Shown: piece by piece, positions 32,633 to 41,793 of the stretch
Numbering within the stretch: position 1 is the stretch's first letter
How the letters are laid out: each line of letters opens with the position of its first letter
Assembly: GCA_963667605.2 (NCBI GenBank)
Contig: CAXXUZ010000003.1
Location: 620,001-684,000, forward strand
Reading direction: 5' to 3'
DNA: 64,000 bases
Source: JADLGL01 sp963667605
GTDB taxonomy: Bacteria; Pseudomonadota; Alphaproteobacteria; Rhizobiales; Kaistiaceae
Made by a program: the position numbers and the translations under genes
The notes under the pieces: generated by a model
What the model was told of the DNA's origin: nothing
The model's input: only the letters and a program-made list of their open reading frames with translations
The model's database searches: none

Positions 32633-33010
32633 TCATGTCCCCAGCCGCTTCCATTGCTTGAGCAGCCGCCGGTCGCGCTTGTCGGGCCGGGCCGGTGGCG
32701 CCACACTTGCCAACAGGCCGATGGAATCACGCGGCGCAGGAGCGAAAAGCTCCTCCTCATATAGGGCGCGAGCTTCGATGGCCGGCCCGCGGCGCTCGCC
32801 GATCGCCACGACTCCGATCACCCTGACGCCGCGCTCCTCTGACAAGGTCAACACATCGCCGATCTTGACCAACCGGCTTGCGCTATCAGTCCTCAACCGA
32901 TTGATCCTGATACGGCCCGATCGCGCCAGCACCTGCGCGGTGGTGCGGGTCTTGGCGAAACGGGCATGCCACAGCCATTTGTCTATCCGTTGCCCGCTGG
33001 ACACCGTCAT
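32633..33010 (-). CDS. S4-domain RNA-binding protein (Hsp15-like)
   Basis: 125 residues. The S4 fold is clear: QRIDKWLWHARFAKTRTTAQVLARSGRIRINRLR, then VKIGDVLTLSEERGVRVIGVVAIGERRGP, as in Hsp15, which rescues stalled 50S subunits with attached peptidyl-tRNA. The basic C-terminus (ARPDKRDRRLLKQWK) is family-typical. It begins inside the stop of the helicase gene (4-base overlap). Confidence 0.87.
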   Translation of the reverse strand: MTVSSGQRIDKWLWHARFAKTRTTAQVLARSGRIRINRLRTDSASRLVKIGDVLTLSEERGVRVIGVVAIGERRGPAIEARALYEEELFAPAPRDSIGLLASVAPPARPDKRDRRLLKQWKRLGT

Positions 33011-36000
33011 TGGCCGCCGCGCCCCTCAAGATTGGCCTTCAGCGCCGCCAGTGCCGCGAAGGGCGAATCTGGATCGACCGCCGATTGCCGCGCAGGGTTA
33101 CCGGCTTTCGGGCGTTCGGTCGCCTTCGCCGTCACCCGATCGTCCCGCCGACCAGGATCGGACCGCGCCTTCTTGCGCCGGCGATTGTTCTTCGACCGCC
33201 GGGCATCGCCGTCACCCTGCTTGCCTTCGGTATCGCGCGAGGCCCGCCGCGTGCCCACGTTCCCAGTCCGTTTTGGACCTCCGGCCGGGCGCCATATCTC
33301 AATAAACGCCGGCCCATCAGCGACAACCTTGGTCGAGCCTTCGCCAGATGGCACCGGAACTACCAAATCGCCTTGGGCCGAGCTATCGGCAACATCGGTG
33401 GAACCTTCGGCCTCGCTCTCCCCGGCTCCGGCGAGGGCCGACAGAGCCGCCTCAAGCGCGGCTGCTTGGCGGTCTTCATCGTTCACCTCGGGCGATTGGG
33501 ACGGCTCTGCCGCGGGTTCCTTCACTTCTTCCGGCGGCTTCGCCGCCGGCTCGGTCGAAGCGCTCGCGGAAGGCGGGTCTTCTCCAACCTCGGCATGTGG
33601 CTCAGCGGCGGATTCGGCGGGCTCGGCCACCGCAGGAAGATCGCCCCCAGCCACCTCCGACGCCGGCGTCTCCGTTTCCACCAGCCGCTTCTGGGAACGA
33701 TAGCCGAGCGAGCGCAGGACCGTGGCAACATCTTTGCCAGATGCTCCCAGCAGCGACGTCATTTGTGCGGTCACGCTGAAGCCGCCGCGCGGCACCGCTC
33801 CCTCCGGCGGTTCCGGCTGCTCATCAGTGGGCCGCCAGGCAATCAGCGGCCGGATGAGATCGGCCAGCCGCTCAAGGATGTCGATCCGCACCGCCCGCTC
33901 GCCCGATACGCGATAGCCGACGACGCGATAGAGCGCCTTGGGAAACGTCGGATCGAACGGGATCGTCGTCCGCCCCGCGGCCGAAAGGCTCGGCAACTCG
34001 GCGACCCCGGGCAGCTCCAGCCCGTCATGCTGCAAGCCCCAAAGCATCGCCAGGAGGCCGCTCGGTCCTGGTTTCAGCAATTGCGGCACATAGATATGGT
34101 GAGCACCAAACCGGACACCGATCAGTCTGAGGCCGGATCGCATCTCCTGATCGAGATTGCGGACTTCTTCGGCGATCGCCTTGCGCTCGATGACACCAAG
34201 CTCCTCCGCCAGACGATAGGCAAGACCACGTGCCTCCGACGGTAGCGCCTCGGGGGCGCGAAGGTCGAACAACGGTTTCAGCAAGGTCTGGCATTGCTGT
34301 TCCAGCCACAGGTCAAGACGGCCGGCCACAGCTTCCTGATCCGGTCTGGTCAGCCCTTCATCCGCCAGCAGGATTAGCCGCGGCCGAAGCACATCATCAT
34401 TGCCCTTCACCAATCGCGCAACAGCGATGCCCTGCCATCTCAGCGCTCCGTCGGAGGCCAGCGCAAAATGTTCATTGGCGGAATTTGCAATGCCTTCGGC
34501 GCGGCGCTTGATCTCACCGGCAAGCGCCTTTTGCGCCGCCGCCCGGATCGCCTTTGCGTCGGCACCGTCGGCGCCGGGATCCGGCACGAAGCGGAAGCCC
34601 CGCAACTCGCCCACATGCTCGCCCTCGACGATCACATCGCCGCTATCGGTGATCTCGGCATCTAGCATCGCGTTCTCTCTGAGCCGGCGCATCAAAATAC
34701 TGGTGCGTCGATCGACGAAACGTTGGATGAGGCGTTCATGTAGCGCATCCGACAAACGATCCTCTATCGCCCGGGTCCGCTCCTGCCAATGGGTTTGATT
34801 GGAAAGCCAATTCGACCGATTGGCGGCATAGTTCCAGGTACGGATATGAGCGATACGATTCGATAGCGTGTCGATGTCGCCATCGATGCGATCGGCGTAG
34901 GCGATCTGATCGGCGAACCAATCCTCATTTATCATCCCGTTCCGCACCAAATCGCGAAACACGGTGAGCACCAGGTCGGCGTGATTGGCCGGTGCAATCC
35001 GGCGATAGTCAGGCAATTGACACACGTCCCACAGCAGGGTGGTCCGCTCCCGGCTGTCGGCGAGGCGAGCGATGGCGGCATCCTGGATCGCTGCCTCCAA
35101 TACCCGCAAATCCTCGGCTGGCAGCGCCTTGACAAGTCCATCGCGATCCGGCGCCCGCTCAAGGCTGTCGCGAAGAGCGAGAGGGTTCGAGAAATCAAGA
35201 CTGCCATTGCGCCATTGCACCGTCTTGACCGAGTCGAATCGATGACCCTCCAGCGCCTCGACCAGTTCATTTTCCAGCGGATCGACCCGGCCGGTGACGC
35301 CGAATGTACCATCACGCATATGACGGCCGGCACGGCCGGCGATCTGGGCGAACTCGGCCGGCGCCAACCGCCGATACTGAAAGCCGTCGAACTTGCGGTC
35401 GGAGGCAAAAGCGACGTGATCGAGATCGAGATTGAGCCCCATGCCGATCGCATCGGTGGCGACGAGAAAATCGACATCGCCATTCTGATACAGCTCCACC
35501 TGGGCGTTGCGAGTGCGCGGGCTGAGCGCCCCGAGCACGACTGCGACACCGCCGCGCTGCCGCCGGATCAACTCACCTATCGAATAGACCTCGTCGGCGG
35601 AAAACGCGACCACAGCGGAACGGCGCGGAAGCCTGGTGATCTTCTTCGAGCCACCATAAGCCAGCACCGAAAGCCGTGGCCGAGTGACGATATTGATTCC
35701 TGGGACCAGTTTTTCAATCACCGGCCGCATGGTCGCAGCACCGAGCAGAAGCGTCTCATCCCGGCCGCGGAGATTGAGGATTCGGTCGGTAAAAATATGT
35801 CCACGCTCGAGATCGCCAGCCAGCTGGATTTCGTCGATCGCCAGGAACGAGGCATCTGTCTCGGACGGCAATGCCTCGACGGTGCACACGCAATAGCGCG
35901 GTGATTTGGGGACGATCTTTTCTTCGCCGGTAATCAGAGCCACCGCGTCGCTACCAACCCGCTGGGCAACCCGGCCATAAACCTCGCGTGCCAACAAGCG

Positions 36001-36147
36001 GAGCGGCAGGCCGATCACCCCCGAGGAATGAGCGAGCATCCTCTCGATCGCCAGGTGGGTCTTGCCGGTGTTGGTCGGTCCTAGGACCGCGGTTACGCCG
36101 CGACCCAATGCCTTGGCTGCTTGCGTTAGCGAAGGAGGAATGGTCAT
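33007..36147 (-). CDS. Suv3-like DEAD/H-box helicase with long acidic/basic tail
   Basis: 1046 residues from the ATG at 36147 (preceded by GAAGGAGGAA). Walker A GPTNTGKTHLAIERML near residue 22; Walker B AIDEIQLAGDLE near 105; helicase C-domain ATDAIGMGLNLDLDHV near 220 and AQIAGRAGRHMRDGTFG near 260. These match the Suv3/alphaproteobacterial helicase-related family, RNA helicases. The last 300 residues are Glu/Ala/Pro-rich with a final basic stretch (RRSKNNRRRKKARSD). Linked to the S4 RNA-binding gene, suggesting a shared RNA role. Confidence 0.88.
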   Translation of the reverse strand: MTIPPSLTQAAKALGRGVTAVLGPTNTGKTHLAIERMLAHSSGVIGLPLRLLAREVYGRVAQRVGSDAVALITGEEKIVPKSPRYCVCTVEALPSETDASFLAIDEIQLAGDLERGHIFTDRILNLRGRDETLLLGAATMRPVIEKLVPGINIVTRPRLSVLAYGGSKKITRLPRRSAVVAFSADEVYSIGELIRRQRGGVAVVLGALSPRTRNAQVELYQNGDVDFLVATDAIGMGLNLDLDHVAFASDRKFDGFQYRRLAPAEFAQIAGRAGRHMRDGTFGVTGRVDPLENELVEALEGHRFDSVKTVQWRNGSLDFSNPLALRDSLERAPDRDGLVKALPAEDLRVLEAAIQDAAIARLADSRERTTLLWDVCQLPDYRRIAPANHADLVLTVFRDLVRNGMINEDWFADQIAYADRIDGDIDTLSNRIAHIRTWNYAANRSNWLSNQTHWQERTRAIEDRLSDALHERLIQRFVDRRTSILMRRLRENAMLDAEITDSGDVIVEGEHVGELRGFRFVPDPGADGADAKAIRAAAQKALAGEIKRRAEGIANSANEHFALASDGALRWQGIAVARLVKGNDDVLRPRLILLADEGLTRPDQEAVAGRLDLWLEQQCQTLLKPLFDLRAPEALPSEARGLAYRLAEELGVIERKAIAEEVRNLDQEMRSGLRLIGVRFGAHHIYVPQLLKPGPSGLLAMLWGLQHDGLELPGVAELPSLSAAGRTTIPFDPTFPKALYRVVGYRVSGERAVRIDILERLADLIRPLIAWRPTDEQPEPPEGAVPRGGFSVTAQMTSLLGASGKDVATVLRSLGYRSQKRLVETETPASEVAGGDLPAVAEPAESAAEPHAEVGEDPPSASASTEPAAKPPEEVKEPAAEPSQSPEVNDEDRQAAALEAALSALAGAGESEAEGSTDVADSSAQGDLVVPVPSGEGSTKVVADGPAFIEIWRPAGGPKRTGNVGTRRASRDTEGKQGDGDARRSKNNRRRKKARSDPGRRDDRVTAKATERPKAGNPARQSAVDPDSPFAALAALKANLEGRGGQ

Positions 36148-36622
36148 GCCCTTCTGGCGATTGCTTGTCGTCGGGTGCCGCACCTAATCGGCGAAGCGAC
36201 ACGGTCATTATCACGACTGTCGTCATTAGTCGAAGCCCAGCCAGTGCTGAGTACGTTAAGATTCGGAACGAGTCTGGAACAAAACCCGCCCGAATCGGTG
36301 ACTCGCGAAGTTTCCCGATCCATTCACCACTAGATCAGGGGTCATATCCGGCCCTAAGCCCCAAATATGGATTTGATTGATTGGATTCTCGGCAAATCAT
36401 TAACGCCCGACTCGGCGTTGATGCGCCAACAAGATCGGCGACTTCGATTAACGCCGGCCAGCACTCAGACCGGTCATTTTTGAGACTTGCCTTATGGTTA
36501 ATGAACTCCTTCCCTCCGTCGTGCCCGACCACCAGTCTTGACGCTACCGGCCGGCCTTCCTATAGACGCTGGCTTCCGCGCAAAGACCTCGGCCCCCAAT
36601 CGGCCCCGCACAGGATTACAAG
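36148..36622. other. No gene; divergent promoter region
   Basis: Separates the helicase (leftward) from rpmB (rightward). Contains A/T-rich stretches around 36360-36410. Short frames here lack coding features. Confidence 0.5.
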
Positions 36623-36919
36623 ATGTCCCGGCGATGTGAATTGACCGGCAAGACGGTTCAGGCTGGCAACAAAGTCAGCCACGCCAACAATCGGTCACGC
36701 CGCCGGTTCCTGCCCAATCTTTGCCAAGTAACCCTGCTCAGCGACGCCCTCGGTCGGCGCGTTTCGCTCCAGATTTCGGCCTACGCCCTCCGCTCGGTCG
36801 AGCATAGCGGCGGCCTTGATGCCTTCCTGACCAAGGCCAAGGACGTGCAACTATCACCGCGGGTGAGGCGGCTGAAGCATCAGATCGCCCGCAAGAGGAT
36901 CGCCGCGGCGGTAGCCTAG
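36623..36919 (+). CDS. rpmB: 50S ribosomal protein L28
   Basis: 98 residues: MSRRCELTGKTVQAGNKVSHANNRSRRRFLPNLC is the L28 signature, and ISAYALRSVEHSGGLDAFL is the alphaproteobacterial C-terminal part. The 3' end overlaps the convergent esterase gene by 4 bases. Confidence 0.96.
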   Translation: MSRRCELTGKTVQAGNKVSHANNRSRRRFLPNLCQVTLLSDALGRRVSLQISAYALRSVEHSGGLDAFLTKAKDVQLSPRVRRLKHQIARKRIAAAVA

Positions 36920-37932
36920 TCCGCCGGCATCGACGGCTGGGACGAAATCGTCTCACGCCAGACGAATTGCAGCAGCAAATTGCGTTGCAACAGGCTGTGA
37001 TTGTCGTCCGAGATCAGGGTGATCAAGACCTCGCCAGTGGGCAATTGGCGCAATGCCATCCCTTCCATATTGTCGATCTGGAACAGATGATCGTCGAACA
37101 GCACCATCTGGCCGTCGACCGTAGCGCCGGGGCGAATGTCGTCGGCCGCCAACCTCCGGATCCGCATCCCGATCCCGTCGCTTAACGAAAACAAACGCTC
37201 GAGGATGAAAAGGTCGCCATTGGCGAGAAAGGCGGCATCGGTGATGTCGAAAAGGCCCTCTCGCCGCACCGAGAAAGCGCCTGCCCGCGGACCGCCGACG
37301 ACCCAACCGCGAATGCCGCCGGCACCGTCATCGGCCTTTTCCGAAATGATTACGATCGCATCGCCGAGCGGACCACCGGTCGGCGGTATCGCCACTGACT
37401 CGATACCGCGATTGCCGAGAAGGCCAGTGAGAGGCGGTAGCGCAACCGGCATCGGAATGGCGGCGCCGAGATCATCGGCGGCGTAGCGGCTGACCCGGTG
37501 GTCCTGTTCGAACGAAACCAGCACCGTTCCGTCACGAATGTCGAAACGAAGGCCTTCGGCATCTACTGAGGCTTTCTGGTTTGCTGCTTCACCATCCTCG
37601 CCGAGGATCGGAGCCATCGCCAGATCCTCGATCCCAACAAGCCAGCCAGCCTCCTCGATCAGGCGGCCGGTGAGCCAGAAGCCGGTGTCGGTGACGGCGA
37701 CGAGTCGGCCGTCGGGAGTGACGTCGAAGCCAGAGAGGCCGCCGAAATGCTCATAGGATGAGGAAAGGACGAGCCCGCCGCGGAACGAGATCTCGCCATG
37801 CGCGTTCACCCGTTCCGCGATGGTGAAGCTCTCGATTGGATAGGCCGTGACCTCGACCGCAACGAAACTCGGCTCAGCCTGCGCCCGGTAGCACAGCGCC
37901 AGCAGGATCGCCGCGCCGAAGAGCGTCTTCAT
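36916..37932 (-). CDS. Exported phytase-like esterase-family protein
   Basis: 338 residues with a signal peptide (FGAAILLALCYRAQA). Beta-propeller-like repeats: HFGGLSGFDVTPDGRLVAVTDTGFWL near residue 62, SVDAEGLRFDIRDGTVLVSFEQDHRV near 122, NRGIESVAIPP near 175 and NMEGMALRQLPTGEVLITLISDDNH near 290. This is the esterase-like-activity-of-phytase family (PF13449). The start overlaps the cobT stop by 4 bases, so the genes are coupled, though a functional link to cobalamin is not obvious. Confidence 0.85.
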   Translation of the reverse strand: MKTLFGAAILLALCYRAQAEPSFVAVEVTAYPIESFTIAERVNAHGEISFRGGLVLSSSYEHFGGLSGFDVTPDGRLVAVTDTGFWLTGRLIEEAGWLVGIEDLAMAPILGEDGEAANQKASVDAEGLRFDIRDGTVLVSFEQDHRVSRYAADDLGAAIPMPVALPPLTGLLGNRGIESVAIPPTGGPLGDAIVIISEKADDGAGGIRGWVVGGPRAGAFSVRREGLFDITDAAFLANGDLFILERLFSLSDGIGMRIRRLAADDIRPGATVDGQMVLFDDHLFQIDNMEGMALRQLPTGEVLITLISDDNHSLLQRNLLLQFVWRETISSQPSMPAD

Positions 37933-39818
37933 GCGGCCGAGATCCGGGCTGGGCGGCCGCCGGTCGGCGGCCCAAGCTCTTCGAACAGCTCGGCCAGTTT
38001 CCCGGTCATCGCTCCACCAAGCTCCTCGGCGTCGACGATCGTCACCGCGCGCCGATAGTACCGGGTGACATCATGGCCGATACCGATCGCGATCAACTCG
38101 ACCGGTGATCGGGTCTCGATCTCCTCAATGATCTGGCGCAAATGGCGCTCAAGATAATTCGCTGGATTGATCGACAAGGTCGAATCGTCGACCGGGGCTC
38201 CGTCGGAGATCATCATCAAGATGCGGCGCTGCTCGTACCGAGCCAGCAGCCGGGCATGTGCCCACGCCAGCGCCTCACCGTCGATGTTCTCCTTCAGCAG
38301 GCCTTCGCGCAACATCAGGCCGAGATTACGCCGCGACCGCCGCCAGGGGGCGTTGGCGGATTTGTAGATGATGTGCCTGAGATCATTGAGGCGGCCGGGA
38401 TCTGCCGGCTTGCCGGCCTGCAGCCAAGCTTCGCGTGATCGGCCACCTTTCCAGGCCCGCGTGGTGAAGCCGAGTATCTCCACCTTGACACCGCAGCGCT
38501 CCAAAGTTCGCGCCAAAATGTCGGCGCAGATCGCGGCCACCGTAATCGGCCGACCGCGCATCGAGCCGGAATTATCGAGAAGAAGCGTCACCACGGTGTC
38601 GCGAAACTCAGCGTCGCGTTCGACCTTAAAGGACAATGGATGCCCTGGGTCGGTAGCCACCCGAGACAGCCGCGAGGCATCAAGTAAGCCCTCCTCCTGG
38701 TCGAAATCCCAGGACCGGTCTTGCTGCGCCAAAAGCCGCCGCTGCAGCCGATTGGCCAGCCGCGCCACCGCGCTTTGCAGCGGCGCCAACTGCTTGTCGA
38801 GAAAACCTCTCAGCCGCGCCAATTCGTCCAGATCGCACAACTCCTCGGCCTTGATGATTTCATCGAAGCGGGCGGTGTAGGGACGATACGCGTTGGCCCG
38901 ATCATTGCCCGGCCAAGCCTGCTGTTGGTGGCGGACTTCGCCGGCTTCCCTTACGTCGCTGCCATCATCCTCGAACCGCTCCATGTCGGCCTCGGCAGCT
39001 TCCATTTCCGCAGCCGAGGCGTCGTCGCTGGCAAGATCGGCTTGCTCCGACGTCGACCCTGTATCGCCCTCTGATTCATCGCCTGTTTCGGCCTCGTCAG
39101 CGTCATCTTCGGCCGCAGCATCATCATTTTCGGCATCCTCTGTTTCGCTGTCGCCGAGTTCGTCGCCCATCTCTAGCGAACTGATTAGCTCGCGGACGAT
39201 ATCGCCGAACCGCGCCTGATCGTCGAAGCTGGTCGACAGGCGCTCCAGATCGTCGCCCGCCTTCTCCTCGATCCACGGGCGCCAAAGCTCGGCGACCGCC
39301 TCGCCCGATTGCGGCGGCGGCCGGCCTGTCAACCGTTCCCGTACGATTAACGCCACCGCGTCTTCCAATGGCGCCTCAGACCGTTCGGTGACGGCATCGA
39401 GATTTGCCCGCTGGAACTTGTCGTCCAGCATCGAGGCGAGGTTGTCAGCGACACCGCTCATCCGGATCGATCCCACCGACTCGACCCTTGCCTGCTCGGC
39501 GGCATCGAACACCGCTCGGGCATTGCGGCCCACTGGCGAAAGCCGCCGGTGCAGCGCCTGGTCATGGCATGCCAGTCGCAACGCCATGGAATCGCCGACC
39601 CCTCGACTGACGGCGACGTCGCGCTGGCTCGGTTTCCGCGGAGGCGCGGGCAATCGGGCCTTGGTTCCGGTCATCAGCGCTCGATCAGCGCCAAAACTCA
39701 CCTCAAGATCGGGACGGCCGGCCATCGCCCGCATGCATCCGGCGACCGCTCGGCTAAATGGGTCGTTGGCCGAGACAGCCGGCTTGGCCTTGGTCTGGGC
39801 TGATTCGGGCAATTTCAT
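37929..39818 (-). CDS. cobT: Aerobic cobaltochelatase subunit CobT
   Basis: 629 residues. Partner of CobS and CobN in inserting cobalt into hydrogenobyrinate diamide. N-terminal third conserved (ADNLASMLDDKFQRANLDAVTERSEA), a central very acidic region (GDELGDSETEDAENDDAAAED), and a C-terminal VWA domain with the metal site VTLLLDNSGSMRGRPI near residue 410 and ISDGAPVDDSTLS near 540. cobS lies 3 bases upstream. CobN is not in this window. Confidence 0.94.
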   Translation of the reverse strand: MKLPESAQTKAKPAVSANDPFSRAVAGCMRAMAGRPDLEVSFGADRALMTGTKARLPAPPRKPSQRDVAVSRGVGDSMALRLACHDQALHRRLSPVGRNARAVFDAAEQARVESVGSIRMSGVADNLASMLDDKFQRANLDAVTERSEAPLEDAVALIVRERLTGRPPPQSGEAVAELWRPWIEEKAGDDLERLSTSFDDQARFGDIVRELISSLEMGDELGDSETEDAENDDAAAEDDADEAETGDESEGDTGSTSEQADLASDDASAAEMEAAEADMERFEDDGSDVREAGEVRHQQQAWPGNDRANAYRPYTARFDEIIKAEELCDLDELARLRGFLDKQLAPLQSAVARLANRLQRRLLAQQDRSWDFDQEEGLLDASRLSRVATDPGHPLSFKVERDAEFRDTVVTLLLDNSGSMRGRPITVAAICADILARTLERCGVKVEILGFTTRAWKGGRSREAWLQAGKPADPGRLNDLRHIIYKSANAPWRRSRRNLGLMLREGLLKENIDGEALAWAHARLLARYEQRRILMMISDGAPVDDSTLSINPANYLERHLRQIIEEIETRSPVELIAIGIGHDVTRYYRRAVTIVDAEELGGAMTGKLAELFEELGPPTGGRPARISAA

Positions 39819-39821
39819 TGA

Positions 39822-40808
39822 TCAGGACAGGGCTACATTGACGGCCGATTCCGGTACCTCCTCGCCAAGGCAGCGTTGATAGAACTCGGCCACAATCGAT
39901 CGCTCGGCCTCGTCGCATTTGTTGAGGAAGGTGACCCGGAAGGCAAATCCAATATCGTTAAAGATCTCGGTGTTTTCCGCCCACATGATCACAGTCCGCG
40001 GGCTCATCACCGTCGACAGATCGCCATTGATGAAGGCGTTGCGAGTAAGATCGGCAACCCGAACCATTTTTGACAACAGCTCGCGGCCCTCGACATCGCG
40101 ATAGGAGGGCGCTTTGGCGGCAACGATATCGACTTCTCTGTCATGCTGCAGATAGTTCAACGACACCACGATCGACCAGCGGTCCATCTGGCCCTGATTG
40201 ATCTGCTGGGTGCCATGATAAAGGCCCGAAGTATCGCCAAGCCCAACCGTATTGGCGGTAGCGAACAGTCGAAATGCCGGATGCGGCGTGATCACCCGGC
40301 TCTGATCGAGCAAGGTGAGCTTGCCCGAAACCTCCAGCACCCGTTGTATAACAAACATCACGTCGGCGCGGCCGGCGTCATATTCATCGAAAACCAACGC
40401 GGTGTTGGATTGCAGCGCCCAAGGTAGAATGCCGTCGCGAAACTCAGTGACCTGAACGCCGTCCCGGACAACGATCGCGTCCCTGCCGATCAGGTCGATC
40501 CTGGAAATGTGACTATCGAGATTGACCCGGACGCACGGCCAGTTCAGCCGTGCCGCCACCTGCTCGATATGGGTCGATTTGCCGGTGCCGTGATAGCCGG
40601 TGACAATCACCCGGCGATTATGGGCAAAGCCAGCCAGGATAGCGATCGTGGTCTGCTCGTCGAAAACATAATCCTCGTCCAGTTCCGGCACATGCTCACT
40701 GTCCTCGGAAAAGGCCGGAACTTCGAGATCGCTATCGACCCCAAACACCTGCCGAACCGAGATCTTCATGTCCGGCACGTTCGACCAGTTGGTTTCAGCT
40801 ATTGTCAT
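39822..40808 (-). CDS. cobS: Aerobic cobaltochelatase subunit CobS (AAA+ ATPase)
   Basis: 328 residues. MoxR-type AAA+ core: Walker A TGYHGTGKSTHIEQVAARL near residue 68, Walker B NTALVFDEYDAGRADVMFVIQ near 135, sensor region HPAFRLFATANTVGLGDTSGLYHG near 175, arginine region RWSIVVSLNYL. It powers the CobN chelatase with CobT. Length normal. Confidence 0.95.
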   Translation of the reverse strand: MTIAETNWSNVPDMKISVRQVFGVDSDLEVPAFSEDSEHVPELDEDYVFDEQTTIAILAGFAHNRRVIVTGYHGTGKSTHIEQVAARLNWPCVRVNLDSHISRIDLIGRDAIVVRDGVQVTEFRDGILPWALQSNTALVFDEYDAGRADVMFVIQRVLEVSGKLTLLDQSRVITPHPAFRLFATANTVGLGDTSGLYHGTQQINQGQMDRWSIVVSLNYLQHDREVDIVAAKAPSYRDVEGRELLSKMVRVADLTRNAFINGDLSTVMSPRTVIMWAENTEIFNDIGFAFRVTFLNKCDEAERSIVAEFYQRCLGEEVPESAVNVALS

Positions 40809-40863
40809 TCGTCCTCCGAGAGCCGCCTCCGCGGAGCCACCGCGGTGAACCAGCTGGCCAAGA

Positions 40864-41466
40864 TCAGCAGAAGCCGACTGCCTTCAAATGGTTATAGGCT
40901 TGGATGATTTCACGCAGTCTGTCCTCCAAGCCGCGATCGCCTCCATTGGCATCGGGATGAAGTCGCTTCACCAAAGCTTTGAATCTCGCTTTGATCTCCT
41001 CGCCCTTCTCGCCGCCGTCGAGATTGAGCACGGCGAAGGAGCGCCGTTCCAAGTTCCGTAGCGGCCGGTGTCTGGGCGCCGGCGGCTCGAAATCCTGGCC
41101 GAGGCCCTCAAACGGCCCGAAAACATCACCCAGCGGCTCGGTCGAACCCGATGGCGAACGGCGAGGGTCCGGCTTGCCGCCTTTGGCCCCCATCGTCCAT
41201 GTCGGCCGATGACCGGTCGTCGATGCGTCGCGATAGGCGACGATATCCGCATCGGCCATGCCTGAGAAATAATTGTACGATTTGTTGTAGTCGCGAACAT
41301 GGGCTAGGCAGAAGTCGAAATACTCGCCCTCACGCAGCCGGCCTTTCGGTGCCCGATAGCCGCCATGGAGAGCACAGCCGTGCCATTGGCACTGCGGCGA
41401 ATCATCCGGCTCAGAGGCAACCGGCTTGATCCTGATCTGGTCGAAATACTTGGAATCGAGCTTCAT
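40864..41466 (-). CDS. J-domain protein (DnaJ-like)
   Basis: 200 residues from MKLDSKYFDQIRIKP. The J domain is at the C-terminus (about 145-200), with HPD in LVKRLHPDANGGDRGLEDRLREIIQAYNHLK. The N-terminal part has a Cys/His set (CQWHGCALHGGYRAP, FDFCLAHVRDYN) and the segment YNYFSGMADADI, typical of the alphaproteobacterial family next to cobS. Probably a co-chaperone of DnaK. Divergent from bolA. Confidence 0.87.
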   Translation of the reverse strand: MKLDSKYFDQIRIKPVASEPDDSPQCQWHGCALHGGYRAPKGRLREGEYFDFCLAHVRDYNKSYNYFSGMADADIVAYRDASTTGHRPTWTMGAKGGKPDPRRSPSGSTEPLGDVFGPFEGLGQDFEPPAPRHRPLRNLERRSFAVLNLDGGEKGEEIKARFKALVKRLHPDANGGDRGLEDRLREIIQAYNHLKAVGFC

Positions 41467-41526
41467 CGGGCGATTATGGTGGGCGCGCAAGCCGGCGGCA
41501 AGAGTCGGCCCTCAAGGAGAGAGCAA

Positions 41527-41790
41527 GTGGGCTTGGCCAAGGACAGGATCACCTCGACCCTGAGGAGGGCATTCGCGCCTTCGCTCCTAGAGGTGGTGGA
41601 CGAATCGGATCGACACAAGGGTCACGGCGGCTGGCGCGAAGGAGGCGAAACTCATTTTCGCATTCGCCTTGTGTCCGGTGCTTTTGTCGGAATGAGCCGG
41701 CTTGAAATCCACCGTGCCGTCAATCAGGCGCTGGCGGCTGAATTGGCCGGTGGCGTCCACGCCCTGACAATCGAGGCTCGCGCCGAGTAA
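41527..41790 (+). CDS. bolA: BolA-family protein
   Basis: 87 residues. DRITSTLRRAFAPSLLEVVDES, then HGGWREGGETHFRIRLVSGAFVGMSRLEIHRAVNQAL, is the BolA fold; members partner with monothiol glutaredoxins in Fe-S handling. A GTG at 41527 with AAGGAGAGAG just upstream is the best start. Convergent with the GGDEF/EAL gene, 3 bases apart. Confidence 0.88.
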   Translation: MGLAKDRITSTLRRAFAPSLLEVVDESDRHKGHGGWREGGETHFRIRLVSGAFVGMSRLEIHRAVNQALAAELAGGVHALTIEARAE

Positions 41791-41793
41791 CGC